NCBI RefSeq assembly: GCF_017498065.1
Contig: NZ_JAGDFX010000003.1
Coordinates: 186,001-250,000 of the forward strand
DNA from: Oceanisphaera pacifica
GTDB taxonomy: Bacteria; Pseudomonadota; Gammaproteobacteria; Enterobacterales; Aeromonadaceae
Direction: 5' to 3'
Length of the DNA: 64,000 bases
A program made the translations under genes and the position numbers. Shown here piece after piece: positions 25,334 to 35,337 of this stretch. The notes below the pieces were generated by a model. It was not told the DNA's origin. It made no database searches and worked only from the letters and a program-made list of their open reading frames with translations. Every line of letters begins with the position of its first letter. Position 1 is the stretch's first letter.

Positions 25334-26808
25334 ATTTTGCTCTCCTGCTTGCTGCTTACGTTAACAATAATCGCCACTATTAACATTAGGGTGATCATGC
25401 CCCAGCCAATATAAGTGACTTCAGCGCTAGCATAGCCACCGTAGCCTTCTAAAAATGCGGTTTTGATGTTGTTGAATAAAATAACAATCAACATGGCAAT
25501 CGATACAAACTTAATGCATACCGTCCACCAGTTACCCACACTAAATTCAGAGATTTGGTTTGCATAAGCACGAAAGTCTTGCAAACGGCACAGCCAACCC
25601 ACTAATAACAGCTCTAACAAGCAAGAACCCAGTAGGGCGATGTTATTAATAAAGTAGTCAACCAAATCAAGCAGTAATAAACCGCCTTGGGTGATAAATA
25701 ATAAACTTACTACAAAACCAACCGAGCAAAACACAGTGGCAGTTTTAGGGCGGCTCCAGCCTAGCTTGTCCATAAGCCCAGTAGTTACGGCTTCGGCAAT
25801 AGAAATATGCGAGCTAACCCCAGCAAACATTAAGGCCAAAAAGAACAGCGGGCCCATTACGCCAGGTGCGGGCAGTAAGTTAATGGCGGTAGGCAAGGTA
25901 ACAAAAGCCAAGCCAACGCCTGAGCTGACGACCTCGGTAAGTTCTTTATCTTGCACGTTAGCCATGTAACCTAAGGCACCAAAAATCATAATACCGGCAA
26001 GAATAGAGAAGCCACAGTTCATTAATACCGTCATAAAGGCGTTGTTATTAATGTCTGATTTTTTAGGCAAGTAGCTGGCATAAGACAGCATAATGGCAAA
26101 GCCAACACTCAAGGTGAAAAAGATCTGGCCATAAGCCGCAGACCACACCTTAAGATCCCAAATTTTGCTAAAGTCCGGCTTAAGTAACCAGTCAATGCCC
26201 TCTAATGCCCCGGGTAAAAAGGCAATGCGGCCAATCAGCAATAACACCATTGCAAACAGTAAGGGCATCAGGACTTTATTAACCTTCTCGATACCGCCTT
26301 TAACACCACGGAAAGTGGCAAAGTAGGTCGCCGCCCAGGCTAAGCACAATGGTAATAACAAGTTCCACTGCAAGCTGCCTAAGTTAGACGGAGCACTGTC
26401 GTCGCCTAGGCCTAAAAATTCACCAAAGAAAAAGGCATTGCTGTCTTCGCCCCAAGATTGATTAAAGGCAAAGTAAACAAACGAAATCGCCCAGGCAATC
26501 ACCACTACATAATAAAAGGCGATAATGGCGGAGATCATCACCTGAAACCAGCCCAGCCACTCAAACTTGCTGTTGAGCGTGCCCAAGGTTTTAGGTGCGC
26601 CGGCGCGAAATTTATGACCCAGTGTAAACTCTAAAATCATAAAAGGGATGCCTGCGGTTAGCATGGCAAATAGGTAAGGAATAAAAAAGGCACCACCGCC
26701 GTTTTCATACGCCATATAAGGGAAGCGCCAGATGTTACCTAAGCCCACGGCCGAACCCACCGCCGCCAAGATAAACCCAGTGCGAGAACCCCACTGTTCT
26801 CGTTTCAT
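25330..26808 (-). CDS. NSS family sodium-dependent amino acid transporter
   Basis: A 492-residue LeuT-fold transporter starting MKREQWGSRTGFILAAVGSA. The GSAVGLGNIWRFPYMAYENG segment in TM1 is the Na+ and substrate-binding signature of neurotransmitter:sodium symporters. About twelve membrane segments follow. The start at 26808 has AAGGA upstream; an in-frame ATG at 26877 would add an unsupported extension. It is coupled to metS, which suggests a methionine/alanine-type importer, though specificity is not proven. Confidence 0.92.
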   Translation of the reverse strand: MKREQWGSRTGFILAAVGSAVGLGNIWRFPYMAYENGGGAFFIPYLFAMLTAGIPFMILEFTLGHKFRAGAPKTLGTLNSKFEWLGWFQVMISAIIAFYYVVVIAWAISFVYFAFNQSWGEDSNAFFFGEFLGLGDDSAPSNLGSLQWNLLLPLCLAWAATYFATFRGVKGGIEKVNKVLMPLLFAMVLLLIGRIAFLPGALEGIDWLLKPDFSKIWDLKVWSAAYGQIFFTLSVGFAIMLSYASYLPKKSDINNNAFMTVLMNCGFSILAGIMIFGALGYMANVQDKELTEVVSSGVGLAFVTLPTAINLLPAPGVMGPLFFLALMFAGVSSHISIAEAVTTGLMDKLGWSRPKTATVFCSVGFVVSLLFITQGGLLLLDLVDYFINNIALLGSCLLELLLVGWLCRLQDFRAYANQISEFSVGNWWTVCIKFVSIAMLIVILFNNIKTAFLEGYGGYASAEVTYIGWGMITLMLIVAIIVNVSSKQESKI

Positions 26809-27309
26809 AATCAGTCCTTCAAAAAATGAGGTAAATCGTAATTTAAATAAAGAGTTGCCAAGAGTGACCTTAGTCATCAGAGCTGAAGCGCAGAATAGGT
26901 AGCAAAGGCGGTTAAATCAATGTGGGCACTGGTCTAATAAGTGGTGTTTGCTCTTAATATTGCGGGTTACCAGTGGCATTATTAGTGAATGTGGTTGGGT
27001 GAGCTTGTTATAGTGGAGTTATTAACTGCTTAGGTTTTGTTTTGTGGTGTATCTGTGTTTTTTGTGTTTTGAGCATAATCTTCGAGGTAGGGCAGGGTTA
27101 GCAGTGAACACTACTGCTTACTAGTTTTTGTATAATTATTCATAAATCATTATAAATACCGTGAAATAACATAGTGTGGTGCGTAAATGACTGACTTAAC
27201 TGCTTGTTTATGTAGTTTGCTGTCAGCCAGCGAGTGTTTAGCGCTTTCACTTTGCCTATTACTTACGGCGTACCCAGTACGCCGCAAGTAACAGACTAAG
27301 GTGTTGTGG
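26809..27309. other. Intergenic region with a hairpin, no gene seen
   Basis: About 500 bp of AT-rich DNA between the NSS gene start and the DASS gene stop. No open frame of credible coding character was found. At 27261-27289 a 12-bp stem with one mismatch (ACTT-A-CGGCGTAC paired with GTACGCCG-C-AAGT, 3-nt loop) lies 21 bp past the DASS stop and may terminate it, although no T run follows. The rest should hold the NSS promoter. Confidence 0.5.
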
Positions 27310-28680
27310 CTATTGGCCAAATAAGTAGAAGTAACCGGCTAGCACACAAATACAGGCAATATTTAATACTAAACCGGCACGCATCATGTCTTTTTGCTGA
27401 ATAAACCCAGAGCCAAACACAATCGCATTAGGCGGGGTCGCCACTGGCAGCATAAAGGCACAAGACGCCGATACCGCAATAACAGAAGCCACCATCACTG
27501 GTGGTAAGCCTAGGCCTTCAGATACCGCAACAAATACCGGAATCAATAAGGCAGCACTGGCGGTATTAGATGCAAGCTCGGTTAAAAATACCACAAAGGC
27601 GGTAATGGCCAGCAAAATAATAAACGGATTAGCGCTACCAATAAGGTCGGCCAAGTGATGGGCTAAAAACAGGCTGGTGCCGGTTTCTTTTAGCACATGG
27701 CTTAAGGTTAAACCGCCACCAAACAGCAGTAACACGCCCCAGTCGGTGTGTTTTTCAATATTTTTCCACTCCGCCACCTTGGTAATACCAATTAAGGCGA
27801 TGGCTAATAAGGCCACAATAGTGTCAAAAGAAGCCAATCCGCCTAAGGCTTTAGATACGGGGCCCGAAAATATCCACAGCATCACGGTAATCGCAAAAAT
27901 ACCCAAGGTCGTTTTACGCTTACCCGTCCAAGTTATGCGCTCGGCACTTACTTCAATACGCTCACTCAAGTTAGGGCGAAACAGCACATACAAGATAACA
28001 GTGGTCACGGGGAGCAGTATTAAGGTAATGGGCAAACCTAATGCCATCCACTCACTAAAACTTAACCCTACTTCAGCCGCAGCAATGGCATTAGGTGGGC
28101 TACCGACTAAGGTCGCAATGCCGCCAATACTGGCGCTGTATGCGACCCCTAATAACACAAAAATATAGGTGTGGTTATGGCGCTTGGCGTCTAAACAACT
28201 TAATAAGCCCAATGCCAAAGGCAGCATCATGGCGGTGGTGGCAGTGTTACTGATCCACATAGATAAAAAAGCCGCTGTTGCAAATAGCAACAGGGTCGCT
28301 ACGCTTAAACGACCTTTAGCCAATTGTAAAATACGGCTGGCAATTAGCTTATCTAATTGCTGGCTGTGCATGGCCGCAGCCAACGCAAAACCACCTAAAA
28401 ATAGGAAAATAATTGAGTTAGAAAAGTTACTTAATGCCGAGCTGGTACTTAAAATACCCAATAAGGCAGCTAATAGAGGTACCAGCAGTGCAGTAATGGT
28501 AATATGCAAGGCTTCGGTTAACCAAAGCACGGCAATAAATACCAATAAACTCAAACCTTTGGTAACCCCTGGGTCTAGGGGCAGGGTATTGAGCATCACC
28601 AAAAATACAATCAGGTTAATGCTTAAAATTCCCCACTTAGGCCGAGTACTTACATCTTGCTGTGGAATTTCGTTAGACAT
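27310..28680 (-). CDS. DASS family sodium/dicarboxylate or sulfate symporter
   Basis: A 456-residue SLC13/DASS transporter with about eleven membrane segments. The two SNT-type ion-binding motifs are visible: [20 protein letters not shown] in the first half and [20 protein letters not shown] in the second. [20 protein letters not shown] is the conserved C-terminal signature. It likely imports C4-dicarboxylates, citrate or sulfate with Na+. It is divergent from the hybrid histidine kinase (69-bp gap), which could regulate it; that link is inferred only from position. Confidence 0.93.
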   Translation of the reverse strand: MSNEIPQQDVSTRPKWGILSINLIVFLVMLNTLPLDPGVTKGLSLLVFIAVLWLTEALHITITALLVPLLAALLGILSTSSALSNFSNSIIFLFLGGFALAAAMHSQQLDKLIASRILQLAKGRLSVATLLLFATAAFLSMWISNTATTAMMLPLALGLLSCLDAKRHNHTYIFVLLGVAYSASIGGIATLVGSPPNAIAAAEVGLSFSEWMALGLPITLILLPVTTVILYVLFRPNLSERIEVSAERITWTGKRKTTLGIFAITVMLWIFSGPVSKALGGLASFDTIVALLAIALIGITKVAEWKNIEKHTDWGVLLLFGGGLTLSHVLKETGTSLFLAHHLADLIGSANPFIILLAITAFVVFLTELASNTASAALLIPVFVAVSEGLGLPPVMVASVIAVSASCAFMLPVATPPNAIVFGSGFIQQKDMMRAGLVLNIACICVLAGYFYLFGQ

Positions 28681-28749
28681 GTATCGTTCTCGTTATTGTC
28701 TCGTTGTGTTAAAAGCGGGGAGTATATCACTGCTCTATAGGAGTAAAAG

Positions 28750-31398
28750 ATGACGGCGGTTGCAAAACAACAAAATACTTTTACCCCATCTTGGGCGGTA
28801 TGGGGGTTTGCTTGTATATTAATCGTATTGTTGGCTTATGCGGGGAGCCAGTACCGTCACTATCGTTATTACTTAGCGTTAGAGCAGCAGATCACGCCGA
28901 TTGTGAGCAGGCTACACCAGCTACAGCATAAAATGTTGGTAACGAGCGAAAACGATCAAGTGTTAAAAAAACAAATGGTAGAACTGTCGTTAGCCAGCTC
29001 TCACTTTCTGCATTTTATTCATCAATCACCTCAAACCAAAAACCGCCTAAGCGCACTCAGTGAGCTGCTTGAGGGCTATCAAAAACGCTTATATACCTTA
29101 CAAGATGCTGAAATGCGCAGTCGGTATGCGCTAGAGGCATTTTCAAATCAAATAAAAACCTTAGAAATGACTCAAGATAAAGCCAAGTTGTATCAAACCC
29201 TATTGCAGCTTAGTCAGGTCTACTTTAAGTCTAATAACCCTTATTTTTTGTATATATTAGATGAAAGCGCCGAGCGGCTGTTGAGTCGGTTAACGGATGA
29301 ACAACAAGGTACCTTGTATTTTTATCGTATTTATCGAAAAAGTCTTGAATTGCTTGTTCAACAGCGTTTTACCCTAACGATTGATGACGGCTCTGAGTTG
29401 ATGTCGCGCCAAGAAAAGTGGCGTCAACAAAGTGCACATAGCTTACATCATTTATTTTTTGCACTATTTTTAACGCTTATGTTGTGTTTTGGCTCAGCGT
29501 TAGTCCTGCTAGTGCTGCGTAATCGCAAGCTACGCAAAACCAGCCAAACCGCATTAACCTTAGCCCGTACTAAAACCGATTTTTTGGCTAATATGAGCCA
29601 TGAAATTCGCACCCCTATGAATGCCATTATTGGCTTTGCCTCTTTAATGCAACAAACGCCATTAACGCCAGTTCAGCAGCAACATCTAAAAAAAATCAAG
29701 TTATCTTCTGATAATTTATTGTTACTGATTAACGATATTTTAGATTTGACTAAAGTGGAGGCCGGCAAGCTAGAGTTAGAAGACATAGAGTTTGATCTTA
29801 ACGAGCAATTAGAACGCTTATCGGGTTTGTTTTCTGATATGTCAGAAAATAAACAGCTAGAAGTCGTGATGATTAAAGACCCAGAAGTGCCAAACAGTTT
29901 ACGAGGTGACCCTCTGCGCTTAGGTCAAGTATTGGTCAACCTTGTTAATAATGCCGTTAAGTTCACAGAGCGTGGCGAAGTGGTACTTAAGGTATCAATT
30001 TGTCATAACCCCGAGCCTCAACTCTGTTTTGCTGTAAGCGACACAGGCATTGGTATTGTGCCAGAGCAACTAGACCGACTTTTTCAGTCTTTTACTCAAG
30101 TTGATGCCAGTACTACCCGTAAATATGGGGGCAGTGGTTTAGGGTTAAGCATTACCCATCACTTAGTACAGTTAATGCAAGGCACCATTGAGGTTACCAG
30201 TCAGCCTGGGCTAGGCTCTTGTTTTACCGTTAGCTTACCGTTAAATCCGGGCCAGCTGACACGATCACCAATAGCCGTTAGCTTTAAAAATCAAGCCGTG
30301 TTATTGGTTGATGATAATCATTTAGTGATTGAAGTGGTGAGCCAGTTACTAACAAAGTTAAATATGACGGTTTATAGCGCGACCAATTTAACCTTAGCTA
30401 AAGATATCTTGTTAAAGCGCGGCAGTGCCATAGATATTGCCATTATTGATTGCCGTATTGGACCAGATGATGGCCTAGATTTAGCGCGCTACTTACAGCA
30501 AGAGTCACACTTTAGACATATTAAACTTTTAATTACCAGTGCATTTGGCCAAGACAAGCCCGCGCAAAAAATGCGCAATCTCGGTTTAACACAATATTTG
30601 TCTAAGCCGATAACAGAGCATAATTTGCGTTATGCGCTACAACAACTGTTAGAAGTCGCATCCGCAGATACAGATCCCTATTTACTTGATGTATCTTATT
30701 ATCAACAGCGCCTACTGGGTAAGCATGTATTATTAGCTGAAGATAACCGCATGAACCAGCAACTTATTGTGGAGTTTTTAAAGCAAATTAAAGTGTCTGT
30801 TACCCTCGCAGATAATGGTCGCCAAGCTGTCGAACTTACCTCTAAGCATAGCTTTGACGCTATTTTAATGGACTTACAAATGCCCATTCTTGATGGGGTA
30901 GAAGCGACTCGGCAAATTAGAAAACTGAATGTAAATCATCAAATTCCCATTATTGCGCTAACCGCCAGCGCTATGCGTGGTGATCGTGAAACCAGCTTAG
31001 CCGCAGGCATGAACAGCTATGTCACCAAACCCGTTAACCGCTTTGGTCTATATCAAGCATTAATACAAGAGTTAGCAACAGTTGAGCCAACCGATAACAA
31101 ACAGATAAGCCCAGCGCCGGCCAATACAAGGGCATCATCAGAGAGCGAGTTAACCAAACAACACCAATTTGCCCAAGAACATCAAGATGATGTGTGGTTG
31201 TTACAAGCGCATATGGCCGCCGATAATTGGTCAGCAGCTCAGCAACTGATCAATACATTAGTCGCAGAGGCGCAAGCTTGTGGTTTGTTTTTGTTAGCAG
31301 AACAAGCTCAAACCTTACTCGCGCCACTGGCACAACAGCAGCGACCACCCGACGAGCACACCAGTCAGTTAACACAGTCATTAACCCAATTAAAATAA
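28750..31398 (+). CDS. Hybrid sensor histidine kinase with two receiver domains
   Basis: An 882-residue membrane kinase. TM1 is near residues 14-34 and TM2 near 236-258, enclosing a helical periplasmic sensor region of about 200 residues. HisKA carries the phospho-acceptor His284 in MSHEIRTPMNAI. The HATPase has NLVNNAVKF, DTGIGI and GSGLGLSI boxes. REC1 (about 512-630) has VDDN and IIDCRIGPDDG; REC2 (about 655-775) has AEDN and LMDLQMPILDG. The last 100 residues look like an HPt domain lacking its His (see findings). AGGAG lies 6 nt before the ATG. Divergent from the DASS gene. Confidence 0.92.
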   Translation: MTAVAKQQNTFTPSWAVWGFACILIVLLAYAGSQYRHYRYYLALEQQITPIVSRLHQLQHKMLVTSENDQVLKKQMVELSLASSHFLHFIHQSPQTKNRLSALSELLEGYQKRLYTLQDAEMRSRYALEAFSNQIKTLEMTQDKAKLYQTLLQLSQVYFKSNNPYFLYILDESAERLLSRLTDEQQGTLYFYRIYRKSLELLVQQRFTLTIDDGSELMSRQEKWRQQSAHSLHHLFFALFLTLMLCFGSALVLLVLRNRKLRKTSQTALTLARTKTDFLANMSHEIRTPMNAIIGFASLMQQTPLTPVQQQHLKKIKLSSDNLLLLINDILDLTKVEAGKLELEDIEFDLNEQLERLSGLFSDMSENKQLEVVMIKDPEVPNSLRGDPLRLGQVLVNLVNNAVKFTERGEVVLKVSICHNPEPQLCFAVSDTGIGIVPEQLDRLFQSFTQVDASTTRKYGGSGLGLSITHHLVQLMQGTIEVTSQPGLGSCFTVSLPLNPGQLTRSPIAVSFKNQAVLLVDDNHLVIEVVSQLLTKLNMTVYSATNLTLAKDILLKRGSAIDIAIIDCRIGPDDGLDLARYLQQESHFRHIKLLITSAFGQDKPAQKMRNLGLTQYLSKPITEHNLRYALQQLLEVASADTDPYLLDVSYYQQRLLGKHVLLAEDNRMNQQLIVEFLKQIKVSVTLADNGRQAVELTSKHSFDAILMDLQMPILDGVEATRQIRKLNVNHQIPIIALTASAMRGDRETSLAAGMNSYVTKPVNRFGLYQALIQELATVEPTDNKQISPAPANTRASSESELTKQHQFAQEHQDDVWLLQAHMAADNWSAAQQLINTLVAEAQACGLFLLAEQAQTLLAPLAQQQRPPDEHTSQLTQSLTQLK

Positions 31399-31425
31399 AA
31401 AGGGTGGAGTCATTTTTTAAAAATA

Positions 31426-31441
31426 TGTGATCATAATCTCA
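31426..31441. promoter_or_regulatory. CRP-like site upstream of dadA
   Basis: TGTGA-TCATAA-TCTCA matches the CRP consensus TGTGA-N6-TCACA at 9 of 10 positions and lies about 220 bp before dadA. CRP control of dadA is known in enteric bacteria; the link here is inferred. Confidence 0.45.
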
Positions 31442-31651
31442 TAGATATTGCTTTGGTTTATTGTTTCATTTTTTAATGTTTTTGCAGAGTAAAGCTCTGT
31501 AATGTAAAGTGCGTACAGATAAAGCAGTAACCCTTACTCCAGCTTGCCATATTCGAATTATTAAGGAGCTTGAGAGGACTGTTTTTTACTCTGGATTTTC
31601 TTATGTTTTTAGAGGATATTCTCGGCATTGAGCACTTGGCTGGACAAAGAG

Positions 31652-32905
31652 ATGAAAGTATTAGTATTAGGTAGTGGCGTAGTCGGGGTCACCAGCGCGT
31701 GGTATTTAGCACAACAGGGCCATCAGGTGACAGTGGTTGATCGCCAGCCAAACGCCGCGGAAGAAACCAGTTTTGGTAATGCAGGGCAGCTGTCGTTTGG
31801 CATGAGCTCGCCGTGGGCAGCACCGGGTATTCCGCTAAAAGCAATAAAGTGGATGTTTCAGGCACATGCGCCGTTAAAAGTACGGCCTAGCCTGAATCCT
31901 GCGCAGTGGCAGTTTATGTTTTCTATGCTGGCTAACTGTAATGAAACTGCTTACAGCACCAATAAGTCTCGTATGGTGCGCGTATCTGAATATAGTCGTC
32001 AGTGCATTAATAGCCTGCAAGATGAACTGCAACTGCCGTTTGAGGGCCGCAAAAAAGGGCTGCTACAGGTATTTCGTACCCAAAAGCAAATTGACGATGC
32101 AGCAAAAGACATTAGCGTATTGCAGCAGTTTAATGTGCCTCATAATATGTTAAACGTAGCAGACTGTATTGCTAACGAACCGGCGCTTGCGCGAGTAAAA
32201 GACAAAATTGTGGGCGGTTTGCATTTTCCAGCCGATCAAACCGGTGACTGCAACTTGTTTACTAAATCGTTAATGGAAAAATGCCAAGCTGCCGGTGTGG
32301 TGTTTAAATTTAATACCGAGATTCACTCATTAGTACAAGATGGCGATCGCATTCGCGGTGCACAAACTGCAAACGGTTTTGAAGGGGCAGATCAGGTACT
32401 GGTATGTTTAGGCAGCTATTCGCCATTTTTATTACGTCCTTTAGGTATTAAATTGCCGGTATATCCCATTAAAGGATATTCACTGACCTTAGACGTAAAA
32501 GACGATGCCGACGCGCCTCAGTCCACCATTATGGATGAAACCTATAAAGTGGCCATCACGCGATTTGATAACCGAATTCGCGCCGCGGGCACCGCAGAGT
32601 TGGCTGACTTTAATGACGATTTGCCCAAGTCACGCCGCGATACCATTGCCGAGTCGGTGATGAGTCTTTTTCCTGAAGGTGGTATCATAGACGAAAGCAA
32701 ATTCTGGAGCGGCTTTAGACCTATGACCCCAGACGGCACCCCTATTATTGGTGGTACTCGCTATAAAAATCTGTGGTTAAACACCGGCCACGGTACCTTA
32801 GGTTGGACTATGGGGGCAGGCTCAGCTAAGTTAATTGCTGATTTAATGAGTGGCCGAGAGCCCGAAATTGATCATAGTGGATTGGCGGTCAGCCGCTACG
32901 GCTAA
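31652..32905 (+). CDS. dadA: D-amino acid dehydrogenase small subunit
   Basis: A 417-residue FAD-dependent membrane-associated dehydrogenase that oxidises D-alanine and other D-amino acids to the keto acid plus ammonia, feeding electrons to the respiratory chain. The dinucleotide-binding start MKVLVLGSGVVGVTSAWYLA gives GxGxxG. The C-terminal RPMTPDGTPIIGGTRYKNLW and TGHGTLGWTMGAGSAKLIAD are DadA signatures. The start at 31652 aligns with the family; a TTG at 31628 is in frame but adds an unmatched leader. The usual partner dadX (alanine racemase) is not next to it. Confidence 0.94.
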   Translation: MKVLVLGSGVVGVTSAWYLAQQGHQVTVVDRQPNAAEETSFGNAGQLSFGMSSPWAAPGIPLKAIKWMFQAHAPLKVRPSLNPAQWQFMFSMLANCNETAYSTNKSRMVRVSEYSRQCINSLQDELQLPFEGRKKGLLQVFRTQKQIDDAAKDISVLQQFNVPHNMLNVADCIANEPALARVKDKIVGGLHFPADQTGDCNLFTKSLMEKCQAAGVVFKFNTEIHSLVQDGDRIRGAQTANGFEGADQVLVCLGSYSPFLLRPLGIKLPVYPIKGYSLTLDVKDDADAPQSTIMDETYKVAITRFDNRIRAAGTAELADFNDDLPKSRRDTIAESVMSLFPEGGIIDESKFWSGFRPMTPDGTPIIGGTRYKNLWLNTGHGTLGWTMGAGSAKLIADLMSGREPEIDHSGLAVSRYG

Positions 32906-32940
32906 TAGCCGTACTATTACTAGGTAGAAAATTCAGTACC

Positions 32941-32965
32941 AAGGCGCCATAATAGGCGCCTTTTG
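32941..32965 (+). terminator. Intrinsic terminator after dadA
   Basis: AAGGCGCC and GGCGCCTT pair around a 6-nt loop and run into TTTTG. It lies 36 bp after the dadA stop. Confidence 0.75.
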
Positions 32966-32967
32966 CG

Positions 32968-33455
32968 TTAAATGACTCCGACCCCTTTTTTGAATTCGAC
33001 CCTACACACGGTTGTGTTTTTTAACGTAAGGCGGTCTGCGTTAGAGGTAGTGTTTTCTTTAGAATGGATTGCTTCGTACCTCGCAATGACTCAAGTTATG
33101 TAGGCTTTACGCCAACCTTAGTCATTGCGAGGAGCGAAGCGACGCGGCAATCCATCTAACAAGCAGCTATACGTCGACCGCTGTACGCTTTGAATCTTTT
33201 GTAGATAGCGAATTTATTCGCACAAAAACGGTGGCACGGCTTAAAATCGGTCGAATGAATTCGACCCTACACACGGTTGTGTTTTTTAACGTAAGGCGGT
33301 CTGCGTTAGAGGTAGTGTTTTCTTTAGAATGGATTGCTTCGTACCTCGCAATGACCCAAGTTATGAAGGCTTTACGCCAACCTTAGTCATTGCGAGGAGC
33401 GAAGCGACGCGGCAATCTATATAACAGGCGGCTGATAGCTTTCATCAAGGATGTT
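32968..33455 (+). repeat. Intergenic mosaic including a 170-bp direct duplication
   Basis: No gene is visible. The gap starts with a lone terminal repeat TTAAATGACTCCGACCCC (32968-32985). A block of about 170 bp starting CGACCCTACACACGGTTGTG occurs at about 32998 and again at about 33259, nearly identical. Each block contains one inverted (33064-33090, 33329-33355) and one direct (33121-33155, 33386-33420) copy of the TCATTGCGAGGAGCGAAGCG element. The second block runs right up to the AEC gene. Confidence 0.85.
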
Positions 33456-34337
33456 ATGTTTTCTACTTTACTGAATATTGTTATCCCTGTGTTTGCCGTG
33501 GTGGCGGTGGGCTTTGCTTTTGGGCGGCGTCAAAAAAATCCCGATATGGGGTTTGTTAACTTAGCTAATGTGGCGGTGTTTTGCCCAGCGCTGGTATTTT
33601 CAGCCCTTATTGATAACCCCGTATCTATTAGCAGCAGTTGGCCATTAATTGTAGCGGCCGTTTTGGTGATCTTGATCCCAGGGCTGCTGTTAAGTTTGCT
33701 GACATTTAAAGGGCTAGAGCGGCGTACTTTGGTGTTGGGGGGCATGTTTCGTAACACGGGTAATATTGGTATTCCGCTGATGATGCTTGCCTATGGCGAA
33801 GATAAAATGGGCGCTATCATTATTTTGTTTGTGCTGTCCAACGTCATCCATTTCTCTCTTGGGCTATTTATTTTATCGCACCAAGCAGGGCGTTGGCAGT
33901 GGCTTAAAAATCCCATTGTGTGGGCGGCGGTGTTGGGCTTATTGCTGGCAGATCATCGCACTGTCTTGCCTGACTTTATTTACACCAGCGCTGAGTTATT
34001 AGGCCAAATTTCGGTGCCACTTATGCTGTTTGCCTTAGGTGTGCGCTTATCAAGCGGCGAGGTGGGGGATTTGGGGTTAGCTTTTAAGGTCAATATTAGT
34101 TATTTGTTGGCAGGCTCTTTAAGTTTGCTAATGGTGGCTTGGTGGCTGCCATTAACTGCTGAATGGTTGCAATTATTAGCCTTGTCCGTCATCTTGCCCC
34201 CTGCGGTGCTTAACTACTTGCTATGTGAGCAATACCAGTGTCAGCCAAATAAAATGGCCAGCATAGTATTACTGGGTAATGTGATGTCGGTGCTGACGAT
34301 TCCGATAGTTATTTATTTAACACTCACGTTTTTCTGA
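33456..34337 (+). CDS. AEC family (auxin efflux carrier-like) transporter
   Basis: A 293-residue membrane protein starting MFSTLLNIVIPVFAVVAVGF, with ten predicted hydrophobic segments in two inverted halves. MFRNTGNIGIPLMMLAYG and LPPAVLNYLLCEQYQCQPNK are typical of bacterial AEC carriers such as malonate or malate permeases. AAGGA (33447-33451) precedes ATG 33456. The longer in-frame start at 33390 would be encoded by the upstream repeat element and is rejected. Substrate unknown. Confidence 0.9.
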   Translation: MFSTLLNIVIPVFAVVAVGFAFGRRQKNPDMGFVNLANVAVFCPALVFSALIDNPVSISSSWPLIVAAVLVILIPGLLLSLLTFKGLERRTLVLGGMFRNTGNIGIPLMMLAYGEDKMGAIIILFVLSNVIHFSLGLFILSHQAGRWQWLKNPIVWAAVLGLLLADHRTVLPDFIYTSAELLGQISVPLMLFALGVRLSSGEVGDLGLAFKVNISYLLAGSLSLLMVAWWLPLTAEWLQLLALSVILPPAVLNYLLCEQYQCQPNKMASIVLLGNVMSVLTIPIVIYLTLTFF

Positions 34338-34470
34338 TAAAACCTTGATTTCTCTTAAACAAGAACAAATGGTACACAAATGATTAATTTTTTTGTGTAT
34401 TTTTAAGCGTCTGTTTATAAAACGCTTTTAACTGTTTATAATAAATTTTTATTTCTGTAGCGCGGTAAAA

Positions 34471-35337
34471 ATGGAACTTGTACCTAATTGGTTAAAACCT
34501 CGCCGCACAGCGTCTGCGGTAGGTCTCTACATTACCTCCACTCATTTGATTGCAATTGATGAGCATGCTCCTCTTGACGTGCGAGAGCGAGACATTAATA
34601 AAGGCGAAACCATTATTATGGCGCTAAAAGCCTTTATTGATGAGCAGCAGTGGCAAGGGCGACGTTTGTTTATTGCGCTTAATCGCCACTGGTACAAGCA
34701 AACTCAAATTGAAAAGCCCGCGATGCCTGATGAAGATTTGGCACAGGCGCTACCGTTTTGCATGCGTGATCTGGTAGAAGTGCCAGTAGCAAATTTAATG
34801 TTTGATTACATTGACCTGCCCCTAGGGCCAGCAGGCCAAGAGCGCATTGCGGTGTATAGCAGTGAACGCGAACGCATTGCCAGTTTAGTACAAGCCGTTA
34901 GTCCGTTATGTGAAATTGTCACCATAGGGGTAGATGAGCTGGCGATTGCTAATATATTTGAACCCGAGGTGCGGGGCTTGTTATTACATAAAATACCCGG
35001 CCAAGAATTAACCTTAACCTTTATTCATCAGCGTCAGTGGCACTTTTCTCGTACTATTCGCGGCTTTCAAGCGCTAGACGATGAAAGTATGTCGGCGGAT
35101 CAATTTGTGTTTGACAATCTCTTACTAGAACTACAGCGCAGCATTGACTATGCGGTGGGCCAGCTTAAATTAACGGCGCCCGATAAATGGTATCTGGCAC
35201 TCCCCCAGCGCGTTACGCCGGCCATCACCAGTGCCATTAGCCAGGTATTCGACATTCAGCCTGAGTCATTAACCACCAAACAGTTAAGCCCAATGAGCTT
35301 ACCTGTAGTGGGTATTTTAAAAGAGGGGCAAGCGTGA
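34471..35337 (+). CDS. mshI: MSHA biogenesis protein MshI (PilM-like)
   Basis: A 288-residue cytoplasmic actin-like protein at the head of the MSHA pilus operon. Segments ALPFCMRDLVEVPVANLMFD and the later QRSIDYAVGQLKLTAPD resemble the PilM/MshI family, which links the inner membrane assembly complex to the cytoplasmic ATPases. The stop overlaps the next gene by GTGA. The 133-bp upstream gap is AT-rich and should carry the operon promoter. Confidence 0.88.
   Translation: MELVPNWLKPRRTASAVGLYITSTHLIAIDEHAPLDVRERDINKGETIIMALKAFIDEQQWQGRRLFIALNRHWYKQTQIEKPAMPDEDLAQALPFCMRDLVEVPVANLMFDYIDLPLGPAGQERIAVYSSERERIASLVQAVSPLCEIVTIGVDELAIANIFEPEVRGLLLHKIPGQELTLTFIHQRQWHFSRTIRGFQALDDESMSADQFVFDNLLLELQRSIDYAVGQLKLTAPDKWYLALPQRVTPAITSAISQVFDIQPESLTTKQLSPMSLPVVGILKEGQA

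Noticed and set aside
28169-28753. Plus-strand open frame of 194 codons
   Set aside because: Antisense to the DASS symporter; its composition is that of the complement of membrane-protein codons, with no ribosome site.
33390-33455. N-terminal extension of the AEC transporter
   Set aside because: Those codons are the dispersed TCATTGCGAGGAGCG repeat; the ATG at 33456 has a ribosome site and matches the family start.
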